From Colwellia psychrerythraea 34H (GTDB lineage Bacteria > Pseudomonadota > Gammaproteobacteria > Enterobacterales > Alteromonadaceae): a stretch of 64,000 nt of DNA. The notes below the pieces were generated by a model. The model ran no database searches and was not told the origin of the DNA. It was given only the letters and a program-made list of their open reading frames with translations. The stretch is taken from the NCBI RefSeq assembly GCF_000012325.1, contig NC_003910.7, forward strand, positions 1,302,001 through 1,366,000, given 5' to 3'. Below are positions 16,228 to 23,820 of the stretch, piece after piece; the first letter of the stretch is position 1; every line of letters begins with the position of its first letter. The position numbers were made by a program, and so were the translations under genes.

Positions 16228-18135
16228 CTAACGTAAAGTTACTTTAGGATTTTCAGCCGGTTTGTCGAATAATCCAAAGAATTCAGATACAGATTTTGCA
16301 TCACCACTTATTTGGATGTAACCGTCTTTAACTGCTTGCACAAAATCGATCTTACCCACTAACAATCCTAAGAATACAGGCTTGGTTAGTTTCACTGTTG
16401 CTTTTGGTTGACCTTGGTAATCTTTATGGAACTGAGCAACACTACGACGAATTTCAAGTGCGTGTGTTTCTTGGTAATCACCAAATTCAAAAGCAATGGT
16501 AAAGTGTTTATCTTGGCTACGTTGTGCGTTCAAACTAAAGCGCATAGCGCCAACAAGTTGTGAAGGCTCGAACTCTGCCATTAAATCAGGTGCTTGTAGA
16601 TTAATTTTTTTCGAGTAATCAATCGTGCCATCAAGCTCTTGTGCTGAGGTTAAGTACCAGTTACGCCAGTTGTTATTAGTTTCACGATAAGCAAGTTCAC
16701 GTAAAGCGATTGCCTTTAATAAACGAGGTTCCATATCTTCTAAATCAACACGAACCGCATGAGTAGCAAGTTCAGCACACCACTGAAAATCACCTGAATC
16801 ACACGCTTTAGTAGCCATGTTCATCATTTCATCTTTACCACCAACCATAGATACATAACGCTGAGAAGCAGTAACCGAATAGGTTGGGTTTAATGTGGTT
16901 GGGTCACCATCAAACCATCCCATTTCACCGACAAAGATTTGTTTAGCGGCATGACGAATAGAGCCATAAAAGTCACCTAACCATGGGTGGCTTACTAAGT
17001 GTTTAGGAAGCTTAATTTCGCGGATCAAATCTTCTTGAGTCGCCCCGTTATTTATCGCTTTAATAGACTGATCGTAGGTGTATTGAATAGCATCACGATA
17101 AGACGTTAAGGTATTATCTACATGCTTACTACCAACAACGGGGCGTCCATGAGAAACCATCATTGCTTGAGCGTTGTACTCAAGTAAGGTATCTACACCT
17201 GGGAACCAAACACTTGGGTCACGATACTGTGTACCACGAATAGTGTGCAAGTTAGGAAAGCTTTCGCCTTGTATAACTTCTGAGCCAAACAGCATGTTAA
17301 AGTCAGGGAAGTACGCAGTAATTTCGTCGGATGCTTCAGAAGGAACATGTTTAAATTCAACTTTCACTCCTGCAATTGTCATTGCTAGCTGGCCATTTTT
17401 ACCTTTAACTAAGGTATTTGGCGCAATTAAACTATGCTCATTAATTTCAAAATCAGGACCTAAACCACCGTTAATACGTCCGTTTTCATTGACAGAAAGC
17501 AATGTACCTAATGAGTAATCAACGCGGAAACCAAGAGCCGGACCAGTACCACCCATAGAGCCTTTTACCACATTAGTCATAAAAGTATCGTGTGCAATAA
17601 TCAACGCTTTTTCAGCACCTTCAATACCACGAACACCAGCATAATGATCAGGATGCCAATGCGAATACATAATCGCCGCTACTGGTTTTTTATTACCGGT
17701 AACTTTACGAAAATCATCCATAACATTTTTCATTTTGTCTACTGATTCGACAGGATCTAAGATCAACAAACCATTATCACCGTCAACAATCATGGGTGAA
17801 GTTAAACCATAGCCATAGACTTGATAGAATTTCTCTTTATAGGAAAAGATGCCCTTTTTCATTTTTTTAGAGTGAGCCGTTAGCTCTGGATGTACTTTAT
17901 TAGACACCCCATCAAAAGCATCATTTCCTCCCGTTGGTGTAAATGACATGTCTTTGTTGTCACCATGCCAGAAATGCGTTGCACCAGATCCTTTACCAAG
18001 GTAATAATCATGAGAAAGTGTCGGAATATTTACACTAACATCTTCAAAGCGATCTTTTTGGTTAGTAACGGCATTGCTCGTGTTCAATAGAGAACAAGCG
18101 AGTAGTAGTGATAAAGTAATAATGGATTTTTTCAT
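16228..18135 (-). CDS. alkyl/aryl-sulfatase, SdsA1/YjcS type
   Basis: A 635-residue exported metallo-beta-lactamase-fold alkylsulfatase that hydrolyses alkyl sulfate esters such as SDS, probably in the periplasm. A signal peptide (KKSIITLSLLLACSLLNTSNA) starts at the ATG at 18135, preceded by AGAGA; a TTG at 18156 is less likely. The zinc motif is HWHPDHYAG near residue 165, with further ligands in GSEVIQGESFP and the MVSHGRPV region. The middle is the alkylsulfatase dimerisation domain and the C-terminus (KVTLR end) the SCP2-like lipid-binding domain. A LysR regulator is divergent, with a perfect palindrome between them. Confidence 0.9.
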   Translation of the reverse strand: MKKSIITLSLLLACSLLNTSNAVTNQKDRFEDVSVNIPTLSHDYYLGKGSGATHFWHGDNKDMSFTPTGGNDAFDGVSNKVHPELTAHSKKMKKGIFSYKEKFYQVYGYGLTSPMIVDGDNGLLILDPVESVDKMKNVMDDFRKVTGNKKPVAAIMYSHWHPDHYAGVRGIEGAEKALIIAHDTFMTNVVKGSMGGTGPALGFRVDYSLGTLLSVNENGRINGGLGPDFEINEHSLIAPNTLVKGKNGQLAMTIAGVKVEFKHVPSEASDEITAYFPDFNMLFGSEVIQGESFPNLHTIRGTQYRDPSVWFPGVDTLLEYNAQAMMVSHGRPVVGSKHVDNTLTSYRDAIQYTYDQSIKAINNGATQEDLIREIKLPKHLVSHPWLGDFYGSIRHAAKQIFVGEMGWFDGDPTTLNPTYSVTASQRYVSMVGGKDEMMNMATKACDSGDFQWCAELATHAVRVDLEDMEPRLLKAIALRELAYRETNNNWRNWYLTSAQELDGTIDYSKKINLQAPDLMAEFEPSQLVGAMRFSLNAQRSQDKHFTIAFEFGDYQETHALEIRRSVAQFHKDYQGQPKATVKLTKPVFLGLLVGKIDFVQAVKDGYIQISGDAKSVSEFFGLFDKPAENPKVTLR

Positions 18136-18211
18136 AATAATCTCTAAAGTCTGCAAGTGAAATTTGATGGAGCTATATTACGAAATACTAAAAGAAGATG
18201 GCTAATATATG

Positions 18212-18229
18212 ATATAAGTTAACTTATAT
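18212..18229. promoter_or_regulatory. 18-bp perfect palindrome, probable LysR operator
   Basis: ATATAAGTTAACTTATAT is a perfect palindrome located 32 bases upstream of the LysR gene and 77 bases upstream of the divergent alkylsulfatase start. It contains the T-N11-A pattern of LysR sites. Position and symmetry make it the likely site of the regulator at 18261. Confidence 0.75.
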
Positions 18230-18260
18230 TACTTATGGTTAATTCGATTAAGGTTAAGAA

Positions 18261-19181
18261 ATGAAGCATTCAGATTACAGTTTAATACCTACATTCGTCG
18301 CCATTGTTGAAGAGAAAAGTTATACAAAAGCAGCAAAACGTTTAGGCATTAGCCAATCGGCGGTAAGTCAGGGAGTAACCAGGTTACAGGCTGTATTTAA
18401 AGATACTTTATTTATACGTGGTAGCCGCGGAGTTGAACCAACTCAGTTTTCTCTTGATATATATCCTACATTAGCAAGTTCAGTTGAAAATATTGCCTTT
18501 ATGATGCCTGAGTACAAAAAGTTCAGTGCTGTGAAATGTGAAAAACAATTCGTTATTTCATCGTTAAGTGTCTTTGGCTTTACTATATTACCTCCGCTTT
18601 CAGCACTAATGAGCCAGCATGCACCTTTGGCAAGTGTTAAAATTGAACCGCTTAATAATCACGACTTTACCAACATGTTGAGATCACAGCACTTTGATTT
18701 AGTTATTGATGCTCACTCAAACCAATATCCACAGTTACGATCTAAAGTGATAATGGAAGATACTTTATGTGTAATGTGCCGTATTGATCACCCAAGATTA
18801 TCGGGTGATTCAATCAGTATTGATGAATTTTTAGCGGAAAAGCATGTCACCCATTCTCAGCTTGATCAAAAGGGCGGTTATCTAAGTGGTAAAGGTTTAA
18901 AAGAAGATGAGATATTAAATCAGCGCAAGATAGCATGGCAGGCTGCTAGTATTATGGAGATGCTGCCTGTTATAGAGTGTTGTGACTATATTGCTTTGTT
19001 GCCACAAAGGTTAGTCGATAAATATCGTCATATTTACCAACTAAAACAGTTACACAGTAACTTTTTACTCGACCCTATAAAAGTAGCGATGTACTGGCAT
19101 TCATCAAGAACAAATGATCCGAGTCATAAGTGGTTAAGAGAACAAATTGTTAAAGTAACCCAACAGTTTAATAAACTTTAG
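18261..19181 (+). CDS. LysR family transcriptional regulator
   Basis: A 306-residue LysR regulator with an N-terminal winged helix (FVAIVEEKSYTKAAKRLGISQSAVSQGVTRLQAVF, about residues 12-46) and a C-terminal effector domain (KQFVISSLSVFGFTILPPL onward). It is divergent from the alkylsulfatase gene with about 125 bases between, so it most likely controls that gene and itself. The effector may be an alkyl sulfate or its product, which is inference only. Confidence 0.9.
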   Translation: MKHSDYSLIPTFVAIVEEKSYTKAAKRLGISQSAVSQGVTRLQAVFKDTLFIRGSRGVEPTQFSLDIYPTLASSVENIAFMMPEYKKFSAVKCEKQFVISSLSVFGFTILPPLSALMSQHAPLASVKIEPLNNHDFTNMLRSQHFDLVIDAHSNQYPQLRSKVIMEDTLCVMCRIDHPRLSGDSISIDEFLAEKHVTHSQLDQKGGYLSGKGLKEDEILNQRKIAWQAASIMEMLPVIECCDYIALLPQRLVDKYRHIYQLKQLHSNFLLDPIKVAMYWHSSRTNDPSHKWLREQIVKVTQQFNKL

Positions 19182-19198
19182 AACACAGTAATCTAATT

Positions 19199-19220
19199 AG
19201 GGCGCATCTAGCGCCCTTTA
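19199..19220. terminator. bidirectional hairpin between convergent genes
   Basis: AGGGCGC (19199-19205) and GCGCCCT (19211-19217) around ATCTA, between the LysR gene and the convergent DUF3360 gene. The T-tracts on both sides are weak. Confidence 0.6.
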
Positions 19221-19232
19221 TCTTAGTCGCTA

Positions 19233-20756
19233 TTATCCCAAACTTGGGATCAGTGCAGGAATACCAGGTAACATTCCTACCGATGCCATTACAGCTGTTA
19301 ACACAACAAACATAATACTTGGGATAACCCATCGGCTCATCTTACTTAAGCCTGAGCTACGTTCTTTACAGCCAACCAAACCAAGGTTGTCGAGCAACAT
19401 AGTTAACGCCCAACCAAACGCTGGGTTAACCAATGCTGAAGAAAATACCACAATAGCCGCTGACTGAGTTGTTTTACCCTCACGGGTCATTTCCATTCCG
19501 GCTTCAAGCAACGGGATAAATACCCCCACTATTAATGCCACACAAAGCACGGGTTGCCATATTGCCAAATCCATAGGATAGCCCCATAAGGCAGCTATGA
19601 TACAAAACAACGCAGTGAGTAGCGCGCCTGCAGGAATAGGTCGCTTTGCGATAGCTGCTGGTACTATATAAGTGCCCCAAGAAGAGGTGAAGTTTGCCCC
19701 ACCTAACAGAGAACCAAAGGTTTGGCGGATAGACGCACTTGTCATGGTATCGTCAATGTTCATGTGTACTTTTTCAGTGCGCTCAGGGTAATTGATTTTT
19801 TGAAATACCTGATGACCTAAGAAATCAGGCGACCACATTGCTACCGCTAAAATAGCAAAAGGCAGTACCACGACAAAACTTTCTAATGTTGGTAAACCAA
19901 GCATCCAGCCAGTATTTTCGCCCCACCAATACATTGGATTCATGTTAGGTAGGCCCGGACCCGTTTGAAATTCAAACGGCGCGCCCATAGCAAAGGCAAG
20001 TGTTCCGCCTAGCAAGCAACTCAAAGGGACGGCTAACCAACGTTTACCCCAGTGTTCAAGTAATGCATACAATATTATCGTACAAAATATAACGATAAAG
20101 GCAATGTGTGCCATGCCTATTCCATCTGCCCAAGCGAACAATTTATTCACTTGTGAAATGGTACCGACAAAGCCAAGGTAGAGTAATAAGCCGCCGCAAA
20201 CGCCTTTGCTGGTCAGGTTTGCCAGCATGCTTCCGCCTTTACTAATGGCTAAAATCAAACCCAAGGCACCAATGAGTAGTCCAAGCGCCATAGGATGTCC
20301 CCCTGCGGCCACCACAATAGGAATAAGTGGAATTAACGGGCCATGAGTACCTGCTAGGTTAGCTGTGGGTAATAAAAATCCTGAAAAAAGAATGATAAAG
20401 ATTGAAACAATAAGTAATTCATAGCGGACGTTTTCTAATATAAAGCCTTGATCAAGCCCTAGGGAGCCGGCAAAGGTTGCTGCTATTGCGCCCACCATAA
20501 CCACTTTACCAATAGTCGCTGCCATGGCTGGGATAGTATCTTCTATCTCAAAGCGGTAATCTCGAAAAGGTAAATTTGGTCGCCAGCGTTTGGGCGCCAT
20601 TATTTGCAATTCGTGTTCTAAATACTCGTCTCGGCTATTAAATTCTGAAGTCGGCTTATGTTTTTGCTGGTAACTAAATTCATCCCCATTTAGCCCATTC
20701 TCATTTTGTTGAGAATCACCTTTTTGCTCATGTGAGGCTTTTGACGTATTGCCCAT
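19233..20756 (-). CDS. DUF3360-type inner-membrane protein, putative transporter
   Basis: A roughly 507-residue membrane protein. The first 80 residues are hydrophilic and cytoplasmic-looking (KASHEQKGDSQQNENGLNGDEF...), then RWRPNLPFRDYRFEIEDTIPAMAATIGKVVMVGAIAATFAG leads into about ten hydrophobic segments. The pattern, including GFLLPTANLAGTHGPLIPLIPIV and the final VGMLPGIPALIPSLG, matches what I recall of the DUF3360 family in Vibrio and Shewanella, which is thought to be related to SulP/nucleobase permeases. Substrate unknown. The second ATG (20756) has AAGGA at proper spacing; the first (20762) touches it. Confidence 0.75.
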   Translation of the reverse strand: MGNTSKASHEQKGDSQQNENGLNGDEFSYQQKHKPTSEFNSRDEYLEHELQIMAPKRWRPNLPFRDYRFEIEDTIPAMAATIGKVVMVGAIAATFAGSLGLDQGFILENVRYELLIVSIFIILFSGFLLPTANLAGTHGPLIPLIPIVVAAGGHPMALGLLIGALGLILAISKGGSMLANLTSKGVCGGLLLYLGFVGTISQVNKLFAWADGIGMAHIAFIVIFCTIILYALLEHWGKRWLAVPLSCLLGGTLAFAMGAPFEFQTGPGLPNMNPMYWWGENTGWMLGLPTLESFVVVLPFAILAVAMWSPDFLGHQVFQKINYPERTEKVHMNIDDTMTSASIRQTFGSLLGGANFTSSWGTYIVPAAIAKRPIPAGALLTALFCIIAALWGYPMDLAIWQPVLCVALIVGVFIPLLEAGMEMTREGKTTQSAAIVVFSSALVNPAFGWALTMLLDNLGLVGCKERSSGLSKMSRWVIPSIMFVVLTAVMASVGMLPGIPALIPSLG

Positions 20757-21236
20757 TATCATTCCTTTTGCTCACTTACTAAAAAAGCGTTATATCATTT
20801 AAGTTGACCATATTTTATCTCAACGCAGCATACGTAGCTAACAGCAAAGGCCACGTATGACTAAGCAATTAGTCTCGAATATTGCACATTAATGTTCAAA
20901 AAGTGAGCTTTTACTCTATTACTTCATTAGATGTTGCTTCATAGTGAAAAGGATAAATAGAAAATGATTAGGGAATAGGGCGGTGATAATGTTGCTTTGT
21001 AAATCTAAATAGTCATTCTAATCAGAATCTATCAGAACTAAATAGATTCGAACATTCTTAATATAAAACCGAACATAAAATAATTATTAGTCAAGGTGAA
21101 ATTAATTAACGTACTGATAATAAAGTATAAAAATAAATTTATATGATTGGCATAGAACTTCCAATGAAATAGTAACGACTTAAATTATTTCTATTGAACA
21201 TAAGTTCAATTTCGCCATTTTATGCAAGGAATTTAT
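20757..21236. other. 480-base intergenic region, AT-rich
   Basis: Divergent promoter region between the DUF3360 gene and the hydrolase gene at 21237. I see no gene, strong hairpin or repeat; only a five-base dyad (ATTCT / AGAAT) near 21014. Confidence 0.5.
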
Positions 21237-22214
21237 ATGAAACACACGTTAGTCATTACCATACTCATCATTATGTTCAGTAATGGGGCAACAGCTGAAG
21301 AAGATAAGCGCTCTATTAATGAATCGACAACAAACATGATTGCCGCACTTCAGCAAAAGCAATGGATTCATGGTTCACAAGATTGTAAAAACAACCAAGA
21401 CCCCGCAATAGAAGTCTTTCAATACGATGAATCAAGTTATGTACTACGTCAAAATAAGTGTCTGAGTTATGAAGCACCTTTTATTTATGTCTTAATTGGA
21501 AAGGAGAAGATACTTGTTGTTGATACTGGGGCAACCGAAAGCGCTGAAGAATTTCCACTGTATCAAACAGTACAATCTCTGAATCAAAAGCATTCCGACA
21601 ACGGAAAAACCAAAGAGCGTGAGATAGTAGTTATTCACTCACATAGTCACAGTGATCATTATAGTGCTGATTCTCAATTTGTCGGTCAAGCCAATGTTAC
21701 CGTAGTTGCAGCAAATAACACTGGAGTAAACGAGTTTTTTGATTTTGAAAAATGGCCTGAGCAGCAAACTAACTTTGAGCTTGGTGGACGCAGTATAACT
21801 ATCATTCCAACCCCTGGTCACCAAGAAGAAGCTATTTCAGTGTATGACCCACAAACTAAGTGGCTGCTAACTGGAGATACATTCTATCCGGGTTATATCT
21901 ATGTTAAAACGTGGCAAGACTACAAAAATAGTATCGCCCGTTTAGTGGAATTTACTAATAATCATAGCGTAAGCGCAATATTAGGATCGCATATTGAAAT
22001 GACTAATAAGGCGGGTGAATATTATGAGATTGGTACGATATACCAACCCAATGAGTCTTCTTTGTTGTTAACGCCAAGTGATTTAACTGCTTTGAATGAA
22101 AAGCTACAGCAAGTAGATGAGCCAGAAAAAATAGCAATGGATAGTCTGATTGTTGAACCCTTGGGCGCTTTGCCAAAGCTGATCAGTAGTATTGCCAAAT
22201 GGTTTATTGGATAA
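21237..22214 (+). CDS. exported metallo-beta-lactamase-fold hydrolase
   Basis: A 325-residue protein with a signal peptide (MKHTLVITILIIMFSNGATAEE). The fold is shown by VVIHSHSHSDHYS (HxHxDH, near residue 140), IIPTPGHQEEAISVY (third His), LLTGDTFYPG (bridging Asp) and GSHIEM (last His). The substrate is unknown; the family includes lactamases, glyoxalases II and lactonases. I start at the ATG at 21237, seven bases after AAGGA; the ATG at 21222 lies before that site. It may be functionally linked to neither neighbour; the next gene is 200 bases downstream on the same strand. Confidence 0.82.
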   Translation: MKHTLVITILIIMFSNGATAEEDKRSINESTTNMIAALQQKQWIHGSQDCKNNQDPAIEVFQYDESSYVLRQNKCLSYEAPFIYVLIGKEKILVVDTGATESAEEFPLYQTVQSLNQKHSDNGKTKEREIVVIHSHSHSDHYSADSQFVGQANVTVVAANNTGVNEFFDFEKWPEQQTNFELGGRSITIIPTPGHQEEAISVYDPQTKWLLTGDTFYPGYIYVKTWQDYKNSIARLVEFTNNHSVSAILGSHIEMTNKAGEYYEIGTIYQPNESSLLLTPSDLTALNEKLQQVDEPEKIAMDSLIVEPLGALPKLISSIAKWFIG

Positions 22215-22416
22215 TAGGTTTAGTTTGCTGAAGGCGTTTTTAGGCAAAAAAATTACTACTAACTTACAATAACTAAAACACTCAATGTTATTGTGAGTTA
22301 GCAGGTAATGAGGTCCTAAGTCGACCGCTGGATTTTTCTGTAAACCACATCGTTTCACATTTATTTCACTTACTTGTCGTTAAGCTAGCTCTATTGAAAT
22401 TAAAGGAGCAAAACAC

Positions 22417-23490
22417 ATGCTTAAGAAAATAGCTATTACCTCAGTAACCTTAATTGTCCTGATAGCAGGTTCATTATTTGGTGCTAAAGCTTGGGTTAAA
22501 AGTTTATTACCCGAAAAAGCCCACTTTGTTGCGATAAAACAAACACAAGTAAGTGACTTACCCTACGTTACCCACGATATTCCAGCATACAGAGGTAAAA
22601 TATTAGCCGTGGTTACTAGCGTTGATAAAATGGGGGAAGATCAAGACACCGGCTATGAACATACTGAACTAGCCCGTGCTTACTGGGTGTTTACTGCTAA
22701 TGGTTTCAGTGTTGATATTGCTAGCCCAAAGGGAGGTAAACCGCCGGTAGTAATTGATGGAGAGGATATGGGCGCTTATGATTATGCTTTTTTAAATGAC
22801 GATACTATTCAACAGAAAGTGGCAAACTCTATTGCACTGGCAGAGGTAAACCCGAACGATTATGAGGCGGTATATTTTGTTGGCGGAAAAGGCACTATGT
22901 TTGATTTTCCTGATAACCCTTATGTGCAAAATATTGCCAAAACACTGTATCAAAACAACAAAGTAGTCAGTGCTGTCTGTCATGGCCCTTCAGCTCTGGT
23001 AAACGTTGTATTAGACAATGGTGAAATGCTGCTTTCAAATAAGAAAGTCAGTGGCTTTACCAACAATGAAGAACTTTTTTTAATTCCAGACGCGAAACAA
23101 ATTTTTCCTTTTTTACTTGAAGATAAATTGATTGAACAAGGCGCTCAATTTCAATCGGGTACAACCTATTTAGAGAAAGTCACACAAGATGGAAAATTAA
23201 TCACGGGTCAAAACCCTTGGTCTGTATGGACGCTTGCCGAAAAAGTAGTGGCTGAACTAGGTTACCAACCTAAAACCAGAGAGCGTACTCCTGAAGAACA
23301 TGCTATCGAACTTTTGATGACATATGATTCACACGGTTTTGATGCGGCTAAAGATGAACTAAAACAAAAGCCACACGCTTATCAACGTATTCTTATTGTG
23401 ATGCACAGTATTTTAGCCTTTATGCAGTTCGAAATTAGTAAAGGTATTGACCTGCTAAGTCTGGCAAATCAACTAAAACAATTGCGTTAA
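22417..23490 (+). CDS. DJ-1/PfpI family protein with N-terminal membrane anchor
   Basis: A 357-residue protein. Residues 5-25 (IAITSVTLIVLIAGSLFGAKAW) form a single membrane anchor or uncleaved signal. The DJ-1/PfpI domain spans about 60-290: EHTELARAYWVFTANGFSVDIASPKGG, YFVGGKGTMFDFPDN and the nucleophile elbow VVSAVCHGPSALVNV with its Cys. This type includes HSP31-like glyoxalase III and chaperone enzymes. A C-terminal tail of about 70 residues is extra. AAAGGAG lies nine bases before the ATG. Function beyond the family is not clear. Confidence 0.85.
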   Translation: MLKKIAITSVTLIVLIAGSLFGAKAWVKSLLPEKAHFVAIKQTQVSDLPYVTHDIPAYRGKILAVVTSVDKMGEDQDTGYEHTELARAYWVFTANGFSVDIASPKGGKPPVVIDGEDMGAYDYAFLNDDTIQQKVANSIALAEVNPNDYEAVYFVGGKGTMFDFPDNPYVQNIAKTLYQNNKVVSAVCHGPSALVNVVLDNGEMLLSNKKVSGFTNNEELFLIPDAKQIFPFLLEDKLIEQGAQFQSGTTYLEKVTQDGKLITGQNPWSVWTLAEKVVAELGYQPKTRERTPEEHAIELLMTYDSHGFDAAKDELKQKPHAYQRILIVMHSILAFMQFEISKGIDLLSLANQLKQLR

Positions 23491-23820
23491 TGTTTATATA
23501 AATTTTCTTGCAGCCTAATAATCATCTTCGGCTTATTAAGCTGCTTGCTGTAAATCACTGAGTCAGCTCAGCTAGCATGATGTTATTCAATTGCATGTAC
23601 CTCTCCACTTACTGGACAATGCTCGTCTGGATAACCACGATTTAAATCCTATACAGTGCAACTTTTTAATAACGATCTTTTGAATAATTATCACTTAATC
23701 CCCTCTGTTACTAGTATGTAATCAATTTGTTACAAGATTGTTTTTGTTATCATCGAAAAAATAATGAAAAATTTGTCATATTTGCATAAGATATAGCGAT
23801 AAATAATATAAGGATCTACT
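23491..23820. other. 330-base intergenic region
   Basis: Trailer of the DJ-1 gene and leader of the M16 peptidase gene. AT-rich; I see no clear terminator, repeat or small gene. Confidence 0.45.
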
